This document shows, one piece after another, positions 45,954 through 54,251 of a stretch of 64,000 nt of DNA; position 1 is the stretch's first letter, and each line of letters starts with the position of its first letter. The position numbers and the translations under genes are program-made. The notes beneath the pieces are model-generated. The model had not been told where the DNA came from. It saw only the letters and a list, made by a program, of their open reading frames with translations, and made no database searches. Source of the DNA: Paenibacillus lentus (GTDB lineage Bacteria > Bacillota > Bacilli > Paenibacillales > Paenibacillaceae); NCBI RefSeq assembly GCF_003931855.1, contig NZ_CP034248.1, forward strand, positions 3,906,001 to 3,970,000. Direction: 5' to 3'.

Positions 45954-46319
45954 CTATATGCCTAGCGTCTTGTTAATGGCTTCAATAACCCGATCGGATT
46001 GAAACGGTTTAACGATGAAGTCCTTGGCACCGGCCTGAATCGCATCGATAACCATAGCTTGCTGGCCCATGGCTGAGCACATAATGACCTTCGCGTTTGG
46101 ATCCAGTTCTTTAATTTCTTTAAGCGCGGCAATGCCGTCCTTTTCAGGCATCGTGATGTCCATTGTTACGAGATCTGGCTGTAGTTCCTTAAATTTCTCG
46201 ACTGCTTGTGCGCCGTCCTGTGCTTCTCCTACAACCTCGAATCCGTTTTTCGTCAATATGTCGCGGATCATCATTCTCATAAAAGCAGCATCGTCTACGA
46301 TTAGAATTCGGTTTGCCAT
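45954..46319 (-). CDS. cheY: Chemotaxis response regulator CheY
   Basis: A 121-residue receiver domain with the acidic pair D9/D10, phosphorylation site D54 (LVTMDITMPEKDG) and the conserved lysine in KDFIVKPF. It lies between fliY and fliO, as in Bacillus. It carries the CheA signal to the FliM/FliY switch. Confidence 0.97.
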   Translation of the reverse strand: MANRILIVDDAAFMRMMIRDILTKNGFEVVGEAQDGAQAVEKFKELQPDLVTMDITMPEKDGIAALKEIKELDPNAKVIMCSAMGQQAMVIDAIQAGAKDFIVKPFQSDRVIEAINKTLGI

Positions 46320-46346
46320 TGATTTAAAATCCTCCCTAAACTTCTA

Positions 46347-47618
46347 CTATTGTAATTTTTGAATCCGGTCCCACTGACTGACTATATCAGTCACGCGAAC
46401 CCCAAAGTTTTCATCGATAACGACAACTTCGCCCTTGGCGATCAACTTGTTGTTCACTAGAATATCTACTGGCTCACCGGCTAGCTTGTCCAGTTCGATA
46501 ATCGAGCCCTGGGACAATTCCAGGATATCCTTAATTTGCTTCTGGGTCCTTCCTAATTCTACGGTCACTTTAAGAGGTATGTCCATCAGTAAATTTAGAT
46601 TATTATCATCCGGTTGACCGTAAGTCGGAGCCCCGAGATTCGCGAATTGCACCGGCTGCACATTTAAATTGCGACCTTGCATTCCTCCATAGTGCTGTGG
46701 CTCATTATACGGCCGACTTTGCGGCGGCGGATAATATCCCTGATCCTGCATCGGCGGCATCATCGGCTGCTGCCCGTATTGCATTTGCGGCTGCTCATGC
46801 GCTGGAGTCTCCCCATAAGTTGGAGGTAAAGTTTCCGGTGCCGGAACAGACGTTGCTGCCGCAGGTGTTGGAGCCGGCGTTGGAGCAGGTGTTGGAGCAG
46901 GTGCAGAAGAAGCAGCACTTTCGGTGGTAGTCGAATCTGTAACCGCCCCATTAATAAGACTGTCTACCATGTCTTTCGAGAACTGCACCGTAAGAAGCTG
47001 CATAATCGTCGAATCAATCAAATCTCCGATAGTAAGTCTGAATGATACTTTAATAAGTGTCTCATCGGGAGGCAGGCTCGCCACTCCACTTCCATTCGAC
47101 ATGTTCAGAATATCAATTCCCGGCGGTGAAATATTAACAAACCGGTTAAATATCGTCGACATGGATGTCGCGGAAGAACCCATCATTTGATTCATCGCTT
47201 CTTGAACGGCACTGATGTGGATATCATTCAATTCTTCCTCAACTGGATTTCCTTCCCCACCCAGCATGAGATCTGCGATAACTTGGGCATCCTTGGTCTT
47301 AATAATCAGCGAATTGATTCCTTCAAATCCATCCACATATTGCACATGAATTGCTACATGCGGCTTCGGGAACTCCGTCTCGAATTGAGAGCGCCTAATA
47401 ATAGAAACCTTCGGGGTTGTAATATCTACTTTTTTATTCAGCAAAGTAGATAAAGCGGTAGCGGCACTACCAAACGTAATATTGCCGATTTCCCCCAGTG
47501 CATCCTGCTCCAGCGGTGTCAGATAATCATCTACCGTTGGCTCAGACGGTGTATCGCTATTCGCCTGCTTAAGCAGAGCGTCAATTTCCTCTTGGGATAA
47601 ATAATCTTTACTCGTCAA
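46347..47618 (-). CDS. fliY: Flagellar switch protein FliY (FliN-type with CheC-like phosphatase domain)
   Basis: A 423-residue protein. It has an N-terminal LSQEEIDALLKQ CheY-P binding peptide and a CheC-like domain with two E...N sites (ALGEIGNITFGSAATALSTL and the later EAMNQMMGSSATSM). A P/A/Q-rich linker (about 245-330) and a C-terminal SpoA/FliN domain (PLKVTVELGRTQKQIKDILE) follow. It is both a switch component and a CheY-P phosphatase in Bacillus. The start is TTG inside the end of fliM, after AAGGAG. Confidence 0.95.
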   Translation of the reverse strand: MTSKDYLSQEEIDALLKQANSDTPSEPTVDDYLTPLEQDALGEIGNITFGSAATALSTLLNKKVDITTPKVSIIRRSQFETEFPKPHVAIHVQYVDGFEGINSLIIKTKDAQVIADLMLGGEGNPVEEELNDIHISAVQEAMNQMMGSSATSMSTIFNRFVNISPPGIDILNMSNGSGVASLPPDETLIKVSFRLTIGDLIDSTIMQLLTVQFSKDMVDSLINGAVTDSTTTESAASSAPAPTPAPTPAPTPAAATSVPAPETLPPTYGETPAHEQPQMQYGQQPMMPPMQDQGYYPPPQSRPYNEPQHYGGMQGRNLNVQPVQFANLGAPTYGQPDDNNLNLLMDIPLKVTVELGRTQKQIKDILELSQGSIIELDKLAGEPVDILVNNKLIAKGEVVVIDENFGVRVTDIVSQWDRIQKLQ

Positions 47619-48606
47619 ATTCCTCAACTCCTTCGCTGACAATTTCATCAATTTGAACGGCGACTCGGTCTTTGATCGTACCCGGACTGCCAATATACTT
47701 CAATCTATCGCCGATTCTTATAGCAAGTCCGTCATGTACAGGTTTATTCAGGGAAATGACATCCCCGACTGACAATCCTAAGAACTCTTGAATCGTTATC
47801 TGTGACTCACCAAGCTCAGCAATGATCGGCAGTTTAGTTTTGTTTACGCGATTTCGAAGCGCATCAACCTCTTCTGGAGCGCGTGCTTTCTTCTGGGACA
47901 CGAACCAGTGATGAACCGAGAGTTTCGGCATGATCGGCTCAATAACCACATGCGGAATACATAAGTTGATCATCCCTGTTGTATCGCCGATTTTAGTACT
48001 CAGCGAAATGAGCGCAATCGTCTCGTTGGGCGATACGATCTGCATAAACTGAGGATTCGTCTCCAAAGCTTCCATTCGCGGACTAATATCAATGACAGTC
48101 TTCCATGCTTCCTGGAGGCTATCAAAGGCCCGACTAAAAATACGTTCCATAATAATGGTCTCAATTTCGGTAAGTGACCCGATTTTAGACGGAGCCATCC
48201 CTATTCCGCCTAACAGTCTATCCAACATGGCGAATGCGACGTTTGGGTGAACTTCGAGCACCATTCTTCCTTCCAATGGCTCAGCTTCAAAAATGTTAAG
48301 TATCGTCATCTTCGGGATTGACCGTATAAATTCATCATAAGGCAACTGCTCAACTTGAACTACATTAATCTGAACAAATGTACGAAGCTGCGCAGAGAAA
48401 TACGTGGTAAGAAACCTCGCGAAATTTTCATGAATTCGAGTTAAACTGCGAATATGATCTTTGGAAAATCGCACCGCTCTTTTGAAATCATAAGCCCGGA
48501 TTTTCTTCTGCGTTTCTTCTTTTTTCAGTTCCTCTGCATCCATTTCACCGGAAGACAACGCGGCGAGCAGAGCATCGATTTCGTTCTGCGATAACACATC
48601 TACCAA
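47608..48606 (-). CDS. fliM: Flagellar motor switch protein FliM
   Basis: The 332-residue product (same length as B. subtilis FliM) has the N-terminal CheY-P binding segment VLSQNEIDALLAALSSGEMD. The middle domain (FIRSIPKMTILNIFEAEPLE) and C-terminal SpoA domain (LGLSVGDVISLNKPV) follow. The TTG start is chosen because GGGGG lies eight bases upstream and it matches the family N-terminus. Confidence 0.97.
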   Translation of the reverse strand: MVDVLSQNEIDALLAALSSGEMDAEELKKEETQKKIRAYDFKRAVRFSKDHIRSLTRIHENFARFLTTYFSAQLRTFVQINVVQVEQLPYDEFIRSIPKMTILNIFEAEPLEGRMVLEVHPNVAFAMLDRLLGGIGMAPSKIGSLTEIETIIMERIFSRAFDSLQEAWKTVIDISPRMEALETNPQFMQIVSPNETIALISLSTKIGDTTGMINLCIPHVVIEPIMPKLSVHHWFVSQKKARAPEEVDALRNRVNKTKLPIIAELGESQITIQEFLGLSVGDVISLNKPVHDGLAIRIGDRLKYIGSPGTIKDRVAVQIDEIVSEGVEEFDE

Positions 48607-48647
48607 ACATCTCACCCCCTTCAAGGATCTAATCTATCGATATCGCC

Positions 48648-49121
48648 CTAAATTGTTGTCATGATAAATTCTGTAATATCGATTTGAATCAATTTCCCTT
48701 CCGGTAGCGATGTATTGATCAAATTCAATAATTTCGTACTTAAGTTATCCTTGCCCTTTGCACCGATCAAATCCTCTGGTTTCGTATCGGCAAGCGTTTT
48801 GAGAATGATTGGCTTGATTTTGAATTCTTTAATCTTATCAAAAGATTCTTTAGATGTTTCCCGATCCAATTGGAACGCGAAATTCATAACTACTACATAG
48901 TTCGGATCCGATAAATTCGTTTTGATTCCATCGATTGCCGAGGTTACTTTTACTAGTTCATCTGCTGATAAATTTGCAGGCTGGCCTACATTTAATACGG
49001 CTTGGTTTACCTCATTGCCTGGGGCAGGCTTAGTAACTTGATTCACCAGCAGGAAAGCTGCCATTACGATTAGAGTGATTGCGAGTAACATCGTAATGAG
49101 CCAAGGCGCCATTTTCTTCAT
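48648..49121 (-). CDS. fliL: Flagellar basal body-associated protein FliL
   Basis: A 157-residue single-pass protein with an N-terminal helix (PWLITMLLAITLIVMAAFLL) and the periplasm-side FliL domain ending in LIQIDITEFIMTTI. FliL supports stator function. GGAGG precedes the ATG. Confidence 0.93.
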   Translation of the reverse strand: MKKMAPWLITMLLAITLIVMAAFLLVNQVTKPAPGNEVNQAVLNVGQPANLSADELVKVTSAIDGIKTNLSDPNYVVVMNFAFQLDRETSKESFDKIKEFKIKPIILKTLADTKPEDLIGAKGKDNLSTKLLNLINTSLPEGKLIQIDITEFIMTTI

Positions 49122-49123
49122 GA

Positions 49124-49342
49124 CTATTCCTCCGTTTGTTGCACTTTAATGGTTGCTGCATGGATACCGATCTCACTGTAGTATTCATTCACCTTCGCGA
49201 TGATGTCGGTTGCCTTCTCCAGCACGATCATACGCTTGCCCGTTACGAGGGTTACATATGTATCAGGCGTTTCTTCTACTGACTCAATCATGATGGCATT
49301 TAGCCATGCCTGTTTTCCATTCAAGCGTGTTACAGATATCAT
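49124..49342 (-). CDS. swrD: Swarming motility protein SwrD (FlbD family)
   Basis: A 72-residue FlbD-family protein (MISVTRLNGKQAWLNAIMIE, VTLVTGKRMIVLE). In B. subtilis SwrD (YlzI) raises motor power for swarming and sits in the same place between flgE and fliL. GGAGG precedes the ATG. Confidence 0.93.
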   Translation of the reverse strand: MISVTRLNGKQAWLNAIMIESVEETPDTYVTLVTGKRMIVLEKATDIIAKVNEYYSEIGIHAATIKVQQTEE

Positions 49343-49383
49343 GCCACCCCTCCATTCGAAACGGGAATCCGTATTTGAAAATA

Positions 49384-49418
49384 TTAGGCGGAGGAAGGAG
49401 CTTGTCCTCCCCCGCTAA
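49384..49418 (-). other. Hairpin between flgE and swrD
   Basis: TTAG/CTAA and GGAGGA/TCCTCC arms can form an imperfect stem of about 35 bases right after flgE, followed by TATTTTC on the minus strand. It could attenuate transcription or protect the hook gene message. Confidence 0.4.
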
Positions 49419-49426
49419 TCAATCGC

Positions 49427-50245
49427 CTAACGCTTCAGATTTACGACTTCCTGCAGCACTTCATCGGATGTGGTAATAATGCGGGAATTCGCTTGGAATC
49501 CGCGCTGCGCCACGATCATTTCTGTAAACTCACCGGTTAGGTCGACGTTGGACATTTCGAGTTGACCGGAAATAATTGCGCCAGTCCCTGCCTCCGCGTC
49601 ATTACCAGTGGTTGGCTCAAGATCGTCCACGTTGGCATTCGGCGACAGACGATATAAGTTGCCACCGATTTTCTCCAATCCTTCTGGGTTAACGACGCGC
49701 GCAACGCCAATAACTTCACCAGCTACAATCTCGCCGTCCTCCATTTTCTGCATGATCGTACCATCCTGGGCAATCGTAAAGGCTACAACGCCCTCATCCA
49801 ATGGCTCAAGCGGTGCACCGTCTGAACTCCAAACGCGCAAACCGTCGGAAGTAACCAGCTGGCGGGCTGCATCCAAATGGAAGTCCCCTGCTCGAGTCAA
49901 GAATGGTACCTCTTGATCCTCAGATAGGGTCACCATGAAAAAACCATCCCCATCGATTCTTAAATCAAGCGGATTATTTGTTGTCATCGCGCTTCCTGCA
50001 GTATGGAGTGTATCGATAGAACCAATCGATACCCCTAGGCCAACCTGTTTCGCATTGATACCGCCAGTTCCATCATCTGTAGGAGCAGTAACACCGGATA
50101 TCGTCTGGCTCATAATATCCTTGAACATAACCCGTCCTGCCTTAAAGCCTACAGTGTTAACGTTAGCGATGTTGTTACCGATTACGTCCAGTTTCGTTTG
50201 AAATCCGCGCATGCCAGATACGCCCGAGTACATCGATCTTAACAT
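49427..50245 (-). CDS. flgE: Flagellar hook protein (FlgE/FlgG-type)
   Basis: A 272-residue rod/hook-family protein. The N-terminal motif is MYSGVSGMRGFQTKLDVIGN plus NIANVNTVGFKAGRV, and the C-terminal motif is EFTEMIVAQRGFQANSRIIT. The B. subtilis protein at this position (formerly FlgG) is the hook subunit FlgE. Automatic annotation may call it FlgG. GGAGG lies ten bases before the ATG. Confidence 0.92.
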   Translation of the reverse strand: MLRSMYSGVSGMRGFQTKLDVIGNNIANVNTVGFKAGRVMFKDIMSQTISGVTAPTDDGTGGINAKQVGLGVSIGSIDTLHTAGSAMTTNNPLDLRIDGDGFFMVTLSEDQEVPFLTRAGDFHLDAARQLVTSDGLRVWSSDGAPLEPLDEGVVAFTIAQDGTIMQKMEDGEIVAGEVIGVARVVNPEGLEKIGGNLYRLSPNANVDDLEPTTGNDAEAGTGAIISGQLEMSNVDLTGEFTEMIVAQRGFQANSRIITTSDEVLQEVVNLKR

Positions 50246-50280
50246 TTAGTCTATTCCTCCTTGGAATGATGTTTGCTAAA

Positions 50281-50333
50281 AGTCACTTCAGTCGATCCGT
50301 GACTATTGGCTCTCCGTTTCCGGGCCAGCCAAT
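50281..50333 (-). other. Two tandem hairpins after flgE, before the TIGR02530-type gene in map order
   Basis: Reading the minus strand after the TIGR02530-type stop codon, ATTGGCT pairs with AGCCAAT, then AGTCAC pairs with GTGACT followed by TTTT. They lie just upstream of the flgE ribosome-binding site. The second could act as a weak terminator or attenuator for the hook gene. Confidence 0.45.
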
Positions 50334-50716
50334 TAAGAGATAATAACGGCACTGTCGATTTGTGTAAACACATTGCCCTTCATGCTATTTCCGTCCATCG
50401 CAGTGACTACGGTTCGATTATGCACATTCACGATAAGAGCCATATCCTTCATTAAAATGAGCGAATCCTTAGCTCCTTTGGCTGCGGCATCATCGATGGC
50501 AGATTCTATTTGATGAAGCTGCTCAGGCTGCAATCGAATGCCTCGTTGTTCAAGCCGCTTTACGGCATGATTGCTGAAATGAAGCAGGCGATCCTGCAGC
50601 ATTTCCTCAAACGTTGTATCCTGCGACTTAGGTAATCCCGAATTTTTAACCTGATGTAATGTGCCGGGTTGAATTCTTCCAGGATACAAGCTGCCTATGC
50701 GAATGGGATCATTCAT
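50333..50716 (-). CDS. Flagellar operon protein, TIGR02530-type
   Basis: A 127-residue protein of the flagellar-operon family found next to flgD in Bacillales and Clostridia. Recognisable segments are FSNHAVKRLEQRGIRLQPEQ, AIDDAAAKGAKDSLILMKDM and VTAMDGNSMKGNVFTQIDSAV. Its start overlaps the flgD stop (ATGA). The function is not established; location suggests a role in hook assembly. Confidence 0.88.
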   Translation of the reverse strand: MNDPIRIGSLYPGRIQPGTLHQVKNSGLPKSQDTTFEEMLQDRLLHFSNHAVKRLEQRGIRLQPEQLHQIESAIDDAAAKGAKDSLILMKDMALIVNVHNRTVVTAMDGNSMKGNVFTQIDSAVIIS

Positions 50717-51348
50717 GGCGTACCAGCTCCGTCAGAAGACCCATTATGGGTTCCAGACTGCCCAGAGCTAGATTCAGTTGGGTTATCTGCAAATATGTTC
50801 GGTGCCCCTGCGCCTGGAATCTCATTTCCCGATCCTGTTATTGAATCTGTTGGAATTCCAGAGGTTTCGGTATGCCCAGAAGTTGTTTCTTCTGGCACTT
50901 CATCAATTTCCAAAATATCCGACAACTTGATTTCTTTGTCTCCGACTTTGGCATATTGAACATTTTCCCGAATCACGATACCCTCGACTATACCGCTACC
51001 GTTAGTAGTAACAGTTCTTTTGCCTGTTTTAATATCGTATTCGCCCGTATATTCCGTTTGAATCCAGGATACTCTCTTACCGATGAGTCCTGATACTGTC
51101 CCTAAGGATTGATTCATGACATCCAACTGTTTGGAAATATTCATTAACTGTTCCACCGAGGTGAATGTAGCCATTTGAGCAATGAACTCCTTATCTTGGA
51201 GCGGCTGCATCGGATCCTGGTTTTGCAGTTGGGTAATTAATATTTTTAGAAATTGGTCTTTGCCTAAGGCCTGATTATCTTCTTTGCTCTTACTTGTAAC
51301 ATTAGTCGATGAATAACCTGGCCAAGAGACGGATGTGAAATTTGACAC
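50713..51348 (-). CDS. flgD: Flagellar hook assembly (scaffold) protein FlgD
   Basis: The hook-capping scaffold. The N-terminal motif LGKDQFLKILITQLQNQDPM and QPLQDKEFIAQMATFTSVEQ are diagnostic, followed by a short core (GKRVSWIQTEYTG). From about residue 150 the protein has an S/T/G/P-rich low-complexity tail of roughly 60 residues that the shorter Bacillus FlgD lacks. The start is GTG after AAGGAGG. Confidence 0.94.
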   Translation of the reverse strand: MSNFTSVSWPGYSSTNVTSKSKEDNQALGKDQFLKILITQLQNQDPMQPLQDKEFIAQMATFTSVEQLMNISKQLDVMNQSLGTVSGLIGKRVSWIQTEYTGEYDIKTGKRTVTTNGSGIVEGIVIRENVQYAKVGDKEIKLSDILEIDEVPEETTSGHTETSGIPTDSITGSGNEIPGAGAPNIFADNPTESSSGQSGTHNGSSDGAGTP

Positions 51349-51366
51349 GGCGTTTCCTCCTTCCCG

Positions 51367-52770
51367 TTAGACTCTAGCGACAAAGGAACTTCCGTAGTGT
51401 TCTTCACGAGCTCTTACTTCGGAAATCCACTCATTCCATTCTTCATTTAAATCGCCTAAAGCTAGTACATCATCCTCGCGGACTTCACGCCGCTTATTAT
51501 TCTGCTGCTGATGTGAATCACTGCTCTGCTGGCGGCCGTCCTGATACATATGCGAGGATAGCGACGAGTTCTGAGTGACTTCCAATTTACTTACTTGCAA
51601 GCCTTGTGCCTGAAGCGCTGACCTCAGTTGAGCCATTTGGCCTTCAAGAGACTCTCTGGCAAAAGCGTGCTCTGTAACAAATTGAGCGATTAATTGACCG
51701 TTTTGCATCGTAATTTTCACGTCGACTTGACCAAGATGCTCCGGATAAAGGGAAATTCTGGCTTGCGACATGCCTTGAAGCTTAACGATTTCGAACTTGT
51801 TCACCAAAAACCCGCTGATTTCCTTGCCGAATTGTTCTACTGGCACTGCAGGTGCTGCTGAGGTTAACGGCTTTAACGGGGAATTTGCAGCTTCGCGCAT
51901 CGCAAGTTGACCTGCGGTCATGACGGTGCCCGTATGTAACCCATTATCTGTATGATCTGCACTCTCAACGCCAGCCGAATAATCAACGGCTACCGTGTTA
52001 TTAAGCGGAGACGCTTGGGCACTATTTTGACCAGCGTTATTCGCCATTGCAATTTGAAATGCTGGTGTATGAGCTTGCTGCTGAGCCCCGTTCCCGGTCG
52101 TCTGGTTAGATGAACCGTTCATGATCACTTGAATATTTTTCTCCAAAGCAGATGTCCAGCTATTATTCGCTAAATTTCCTCCTGCAGCCTGATCAGTTGG
52201 TTGACTGTTTGCTTGAGGTGACCCAAGCACTTGTTGCAGCACTTGTAATAATAGACCAGATTGCGGAGCTAAAGGTGTTTGCTCAGATGTCCGCATAAGC
52301 TGTACCAGTGTATCCTGGATCGCAAAACGCATCGTCTCCGGATGTTGAGCAAGTGCAGGAAGTTCAATAGTTTCTGCTCCATTCTCTATAGCGACTTCGC
52401 CGCTTTGAGGCTGCATAATCATTTGAACTCCTACCAGCCAATTTTGAAGGACGAGCATTAAAGAAGGATTGTCCTCCAATGCCTGATCAAGTTCATTCAA
52501 TTGCCCAAGCAAGTTTTCAATGACCGGATTCAGATTTTGAAGCTCCTCATCGTTGGTTTCCTGCTCACTTGAATTCGTCAATCCCAGCATTGCTAGCGAT
52601 TGTAACGAATTTGCTCCCTCCGTCGACGACCCATTTCCAAGGAGCATCGCTACTAAAGTCTGATCAAAAGTTTTGCCGCTCACTTGAACTGCTTCCCCTC
52701 TGCCGCTGGCATTGAGAAGAATACCGTTTGCCGGATTCCCCAAAGATAAATTAGTTATGATTTGGCTCAT
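51367..52770 (-). CDS. fliK: Flagellar hook-length control protein FliK
   Basis: A 467-residue secreted ruler/switch protein with a glutamine/asparagine-rich variable middle. The conserved C-terminal domain (about 325-405) contains LSLYPEHLGQVDV-type sequence, here RISLYPEHLGQVDVKITMQN, and LIAQFVTEHAFARESLEGQM. The ATG of MSQIITNL follows AAAGGAGGTG; an upstream in-frame start is less well placed. It acts with FlhB. Confidence 0.92.
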   Translation of the reverse strand: MSQIITNLSLGNPANGILLNASGRGEAVQVSGKTFDQTLVAMLLGNGSSTEGANSLQSLAMLGLTNSSEQETNDEELQNLNPVIENLLGQLNELDQALEDNPSLMLVLQNWLVGVQMIMQPQSGEVAIENGAETIELPALAQHPETMRFAIQDTLVQLMRTSEQTPLAPQSGLLLQVLQQVLGSPQANSQPTDQAAGGNLANNSWTSALEKNIQVIMNGSSNQTTGNGAQQQAHTPAFQIAMANNAGQNSAQASPLNNTVAVDYSAGVESADHTDNGLHTGTVMTAGQLAMREAANSPLKPLTSAAPAVPVEQFGKEISGFLVNKFEIVKLQGMSQARISLYPEHLGQVDVKITMQNGQLIAQFVTEHAFARESLEGQMAQLRSALQAQGLQVSKLEVTQNSSLSSHMYQDGRQQSSDSHQQQNNKRREVREDDVLALGDLNEEWNEWISEVRAREEHYGSSFVARV

Positions 52771-52817
52771 TTTCTTATTCACCTCCTTTCTCAAAAAGTA
52801 GAAATGATCCCTAGCTC

Positions 52818-53750
52818 TTACTTGCTCACAAGCTTGTTCAAAATTTTGGCGGTAAGCTCTTCATCTTCCTTTGTCATAGCAGCCAATATTTTGGAGCGAG
52901 TTACGTCATCAACAGAGTTTAATATTTTTAATGCTTTATCTGGACTAATTTTATGCGTCTGAATTATCAGCTTTGATGCTGAATCTGCCGACATGCCCGC
53001 AAATGTTTGGCCTAACTGTCGTTCGTCCAAGCCTGTTGTTGTAGCTGCCGCTTGAGCTGTATTCTCCGCATCTTTCTTCAATCTAGACTGCAGGGCGGCT
53101 ATCGCCATGTCCTCAGCCGGCTTCGTGTCCTTAAGCAGAATGGAAATGTCAGCTGCTTTTTGAGGATCCATTTTCTCAAGAATCGCAACTTTGCTCTCAT
53201 TATTCATTAAGCTGAGCATTTGTAAAGTTTCATCGACCGTTAATTTTTCTAAAATGGCCGCCGCTTTACTCGGGCTCATTTGTGCGTAGAGCTGGGATAG
53301 TTTTTTAACCTCTTTTTGGTAGGCTTCATCCCTAGCTGCTTCTTCCTTCTCGATCGTTTCCGTCAAAGCAGCATCCAATTGTGCTTGAAGCTGCTTTACT
53401 TTATCATCCTGCTCTGTAGCCAGGCGGTTCGCTGCTTCCAATTCTGCATCTTTTTGAGCAACCTGTTCTTTCAATTCCTTCAAGGTAGCCTCGTTGCTCT
53501 CTGCCTGTTTTTTGGTTTTTTCTTCCTCAGTTTCTTCTTCGGCTACCACACCTTCTGGATCAGGCACAAAATTTCTAACAATCGGTATTTTGTTGCCAAA
53601 ATCAATCATGGTCGCCCGGAAATTCATATTAAACAGCGTCAACAGAACAGCCAGTAGAACTACAGTAAATAAAATCGGGGTCACAAAAAACAGAAATCTT
53701 GCAAACCCGCCACCCGATTCCAAATCTTCTTCCAAATCAGCCTCTGCCAT
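52818..53750 (-). CDS. ylxF: YlxF, MotE/MgtE-N-like membrane protein
   Basis: A 310-residue protein with an N-terminal membrane helix (FLFFVTPILFTVVLLAVLLTL) and a long coiled coil (about 75-150). Two FliG/MgtE-N-like helical modules follow (QLYAQMSPSKAAAILEKLTV, then ILEKMDPQKAADISILLKD), with a further one near the end. The family (MotE, YlxF) lies between fliJ and fliK; proposed roles include helping stator or export function. AGGAGGG precedes the ATG. Confidence 0.85.
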   Translation of the reverse strand: MAEADLEEDLESGGGFARFLFFVTPILFTVVLLAVLLTLFNMNFRATMIDFGNKIPIVRNFVPDPEGVVAEEETEEEKTKKQAESNEATLKELKEQVAQKDAELEAANRLATEQDDKVKQLQAQLDAALTETIEKEEAARDEAYQKEVKKLSQLYAQMSPSKAAAILEKLTVDETLQMLSLMNNESKVAILEKMDPQKAADISILLKDTKPAEDMAIAALQSRLKKDAENTAQAAATTTGLDERQLGQTFAGMSADSASKLIIQTHKISPDKALKILNSVDDVTRSKILAAMTKEDEELTAKILNKLVSK

Positions 53751-53797
53751 TCCTATTCCCTCCTTCGCAAACCCATTGCTGATGCCCGTGTTACTCC

Positions 53798-54241
53798 TTA
53801 CCGGGCTTTCATGGCAAACCGGACTGTAGCAATCTCGTCCAGTTCGTTTTGTTCCCGAAGAAGCATTTCGTGCTGAAATTTGTTTTTGGCTTTTTCCTTA
53901 GCTTTGAGCCATACCTTCTCATCAAGCATTTTACCGTTCAAAACGGCCTTCTTCTTCTCGACATTCGCTTCTGCTCGTTGAATATCTCCCAGCTTGATTT
54001 CGATGCAGCTCTCTAAATAGTCCATGTATCGCTGCAATTCCTGAAGCTTGATCATTGATGCTTTATTCCCCATCTCTGACTGAATTGCCGAAAAAGTCCT
54101 CGCTTTTTCCTCATTCAGCAATTCCAACGAGCGCTGCTCCGCCTGCAATTGACCAACGGCTGCGGATAACATCCACTCCGCTTGCGTCTTCTGATTTGAT
54201 TTCAAATCGACAACTTTCTGATAGACGTAATGGAACCTCAT
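53798..54241 (-). CDS. fliJ: Flagellar export chaperone FliJ
   Basis: A 147-residue, almost entirely helical, coiled-coil protein (RFHYVYQKVVDLKSNQKTQA, QRSLELLNEEKAR). It sits after fliI and acts as the central stalk of the FliI ATPase. The start region has only a weak ribosome-binding site. Confidence 0.9.
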   Translation of the reverse strand: MRFHYVYQKVVDLKSNQKTQAEWMLSAAVGQLQAEQRSLELLNEEKARTFSAIQSEMGNKASMIKLQELQRYMDYLESCIEIKLGDIQRAEANVEKKKAVLNGKMLDEKVWLKAKEKAKNKFQHEMLLREQNELDEIATVRFAMKAR

Positions 54242-54251
54242 CCTTTACTCG

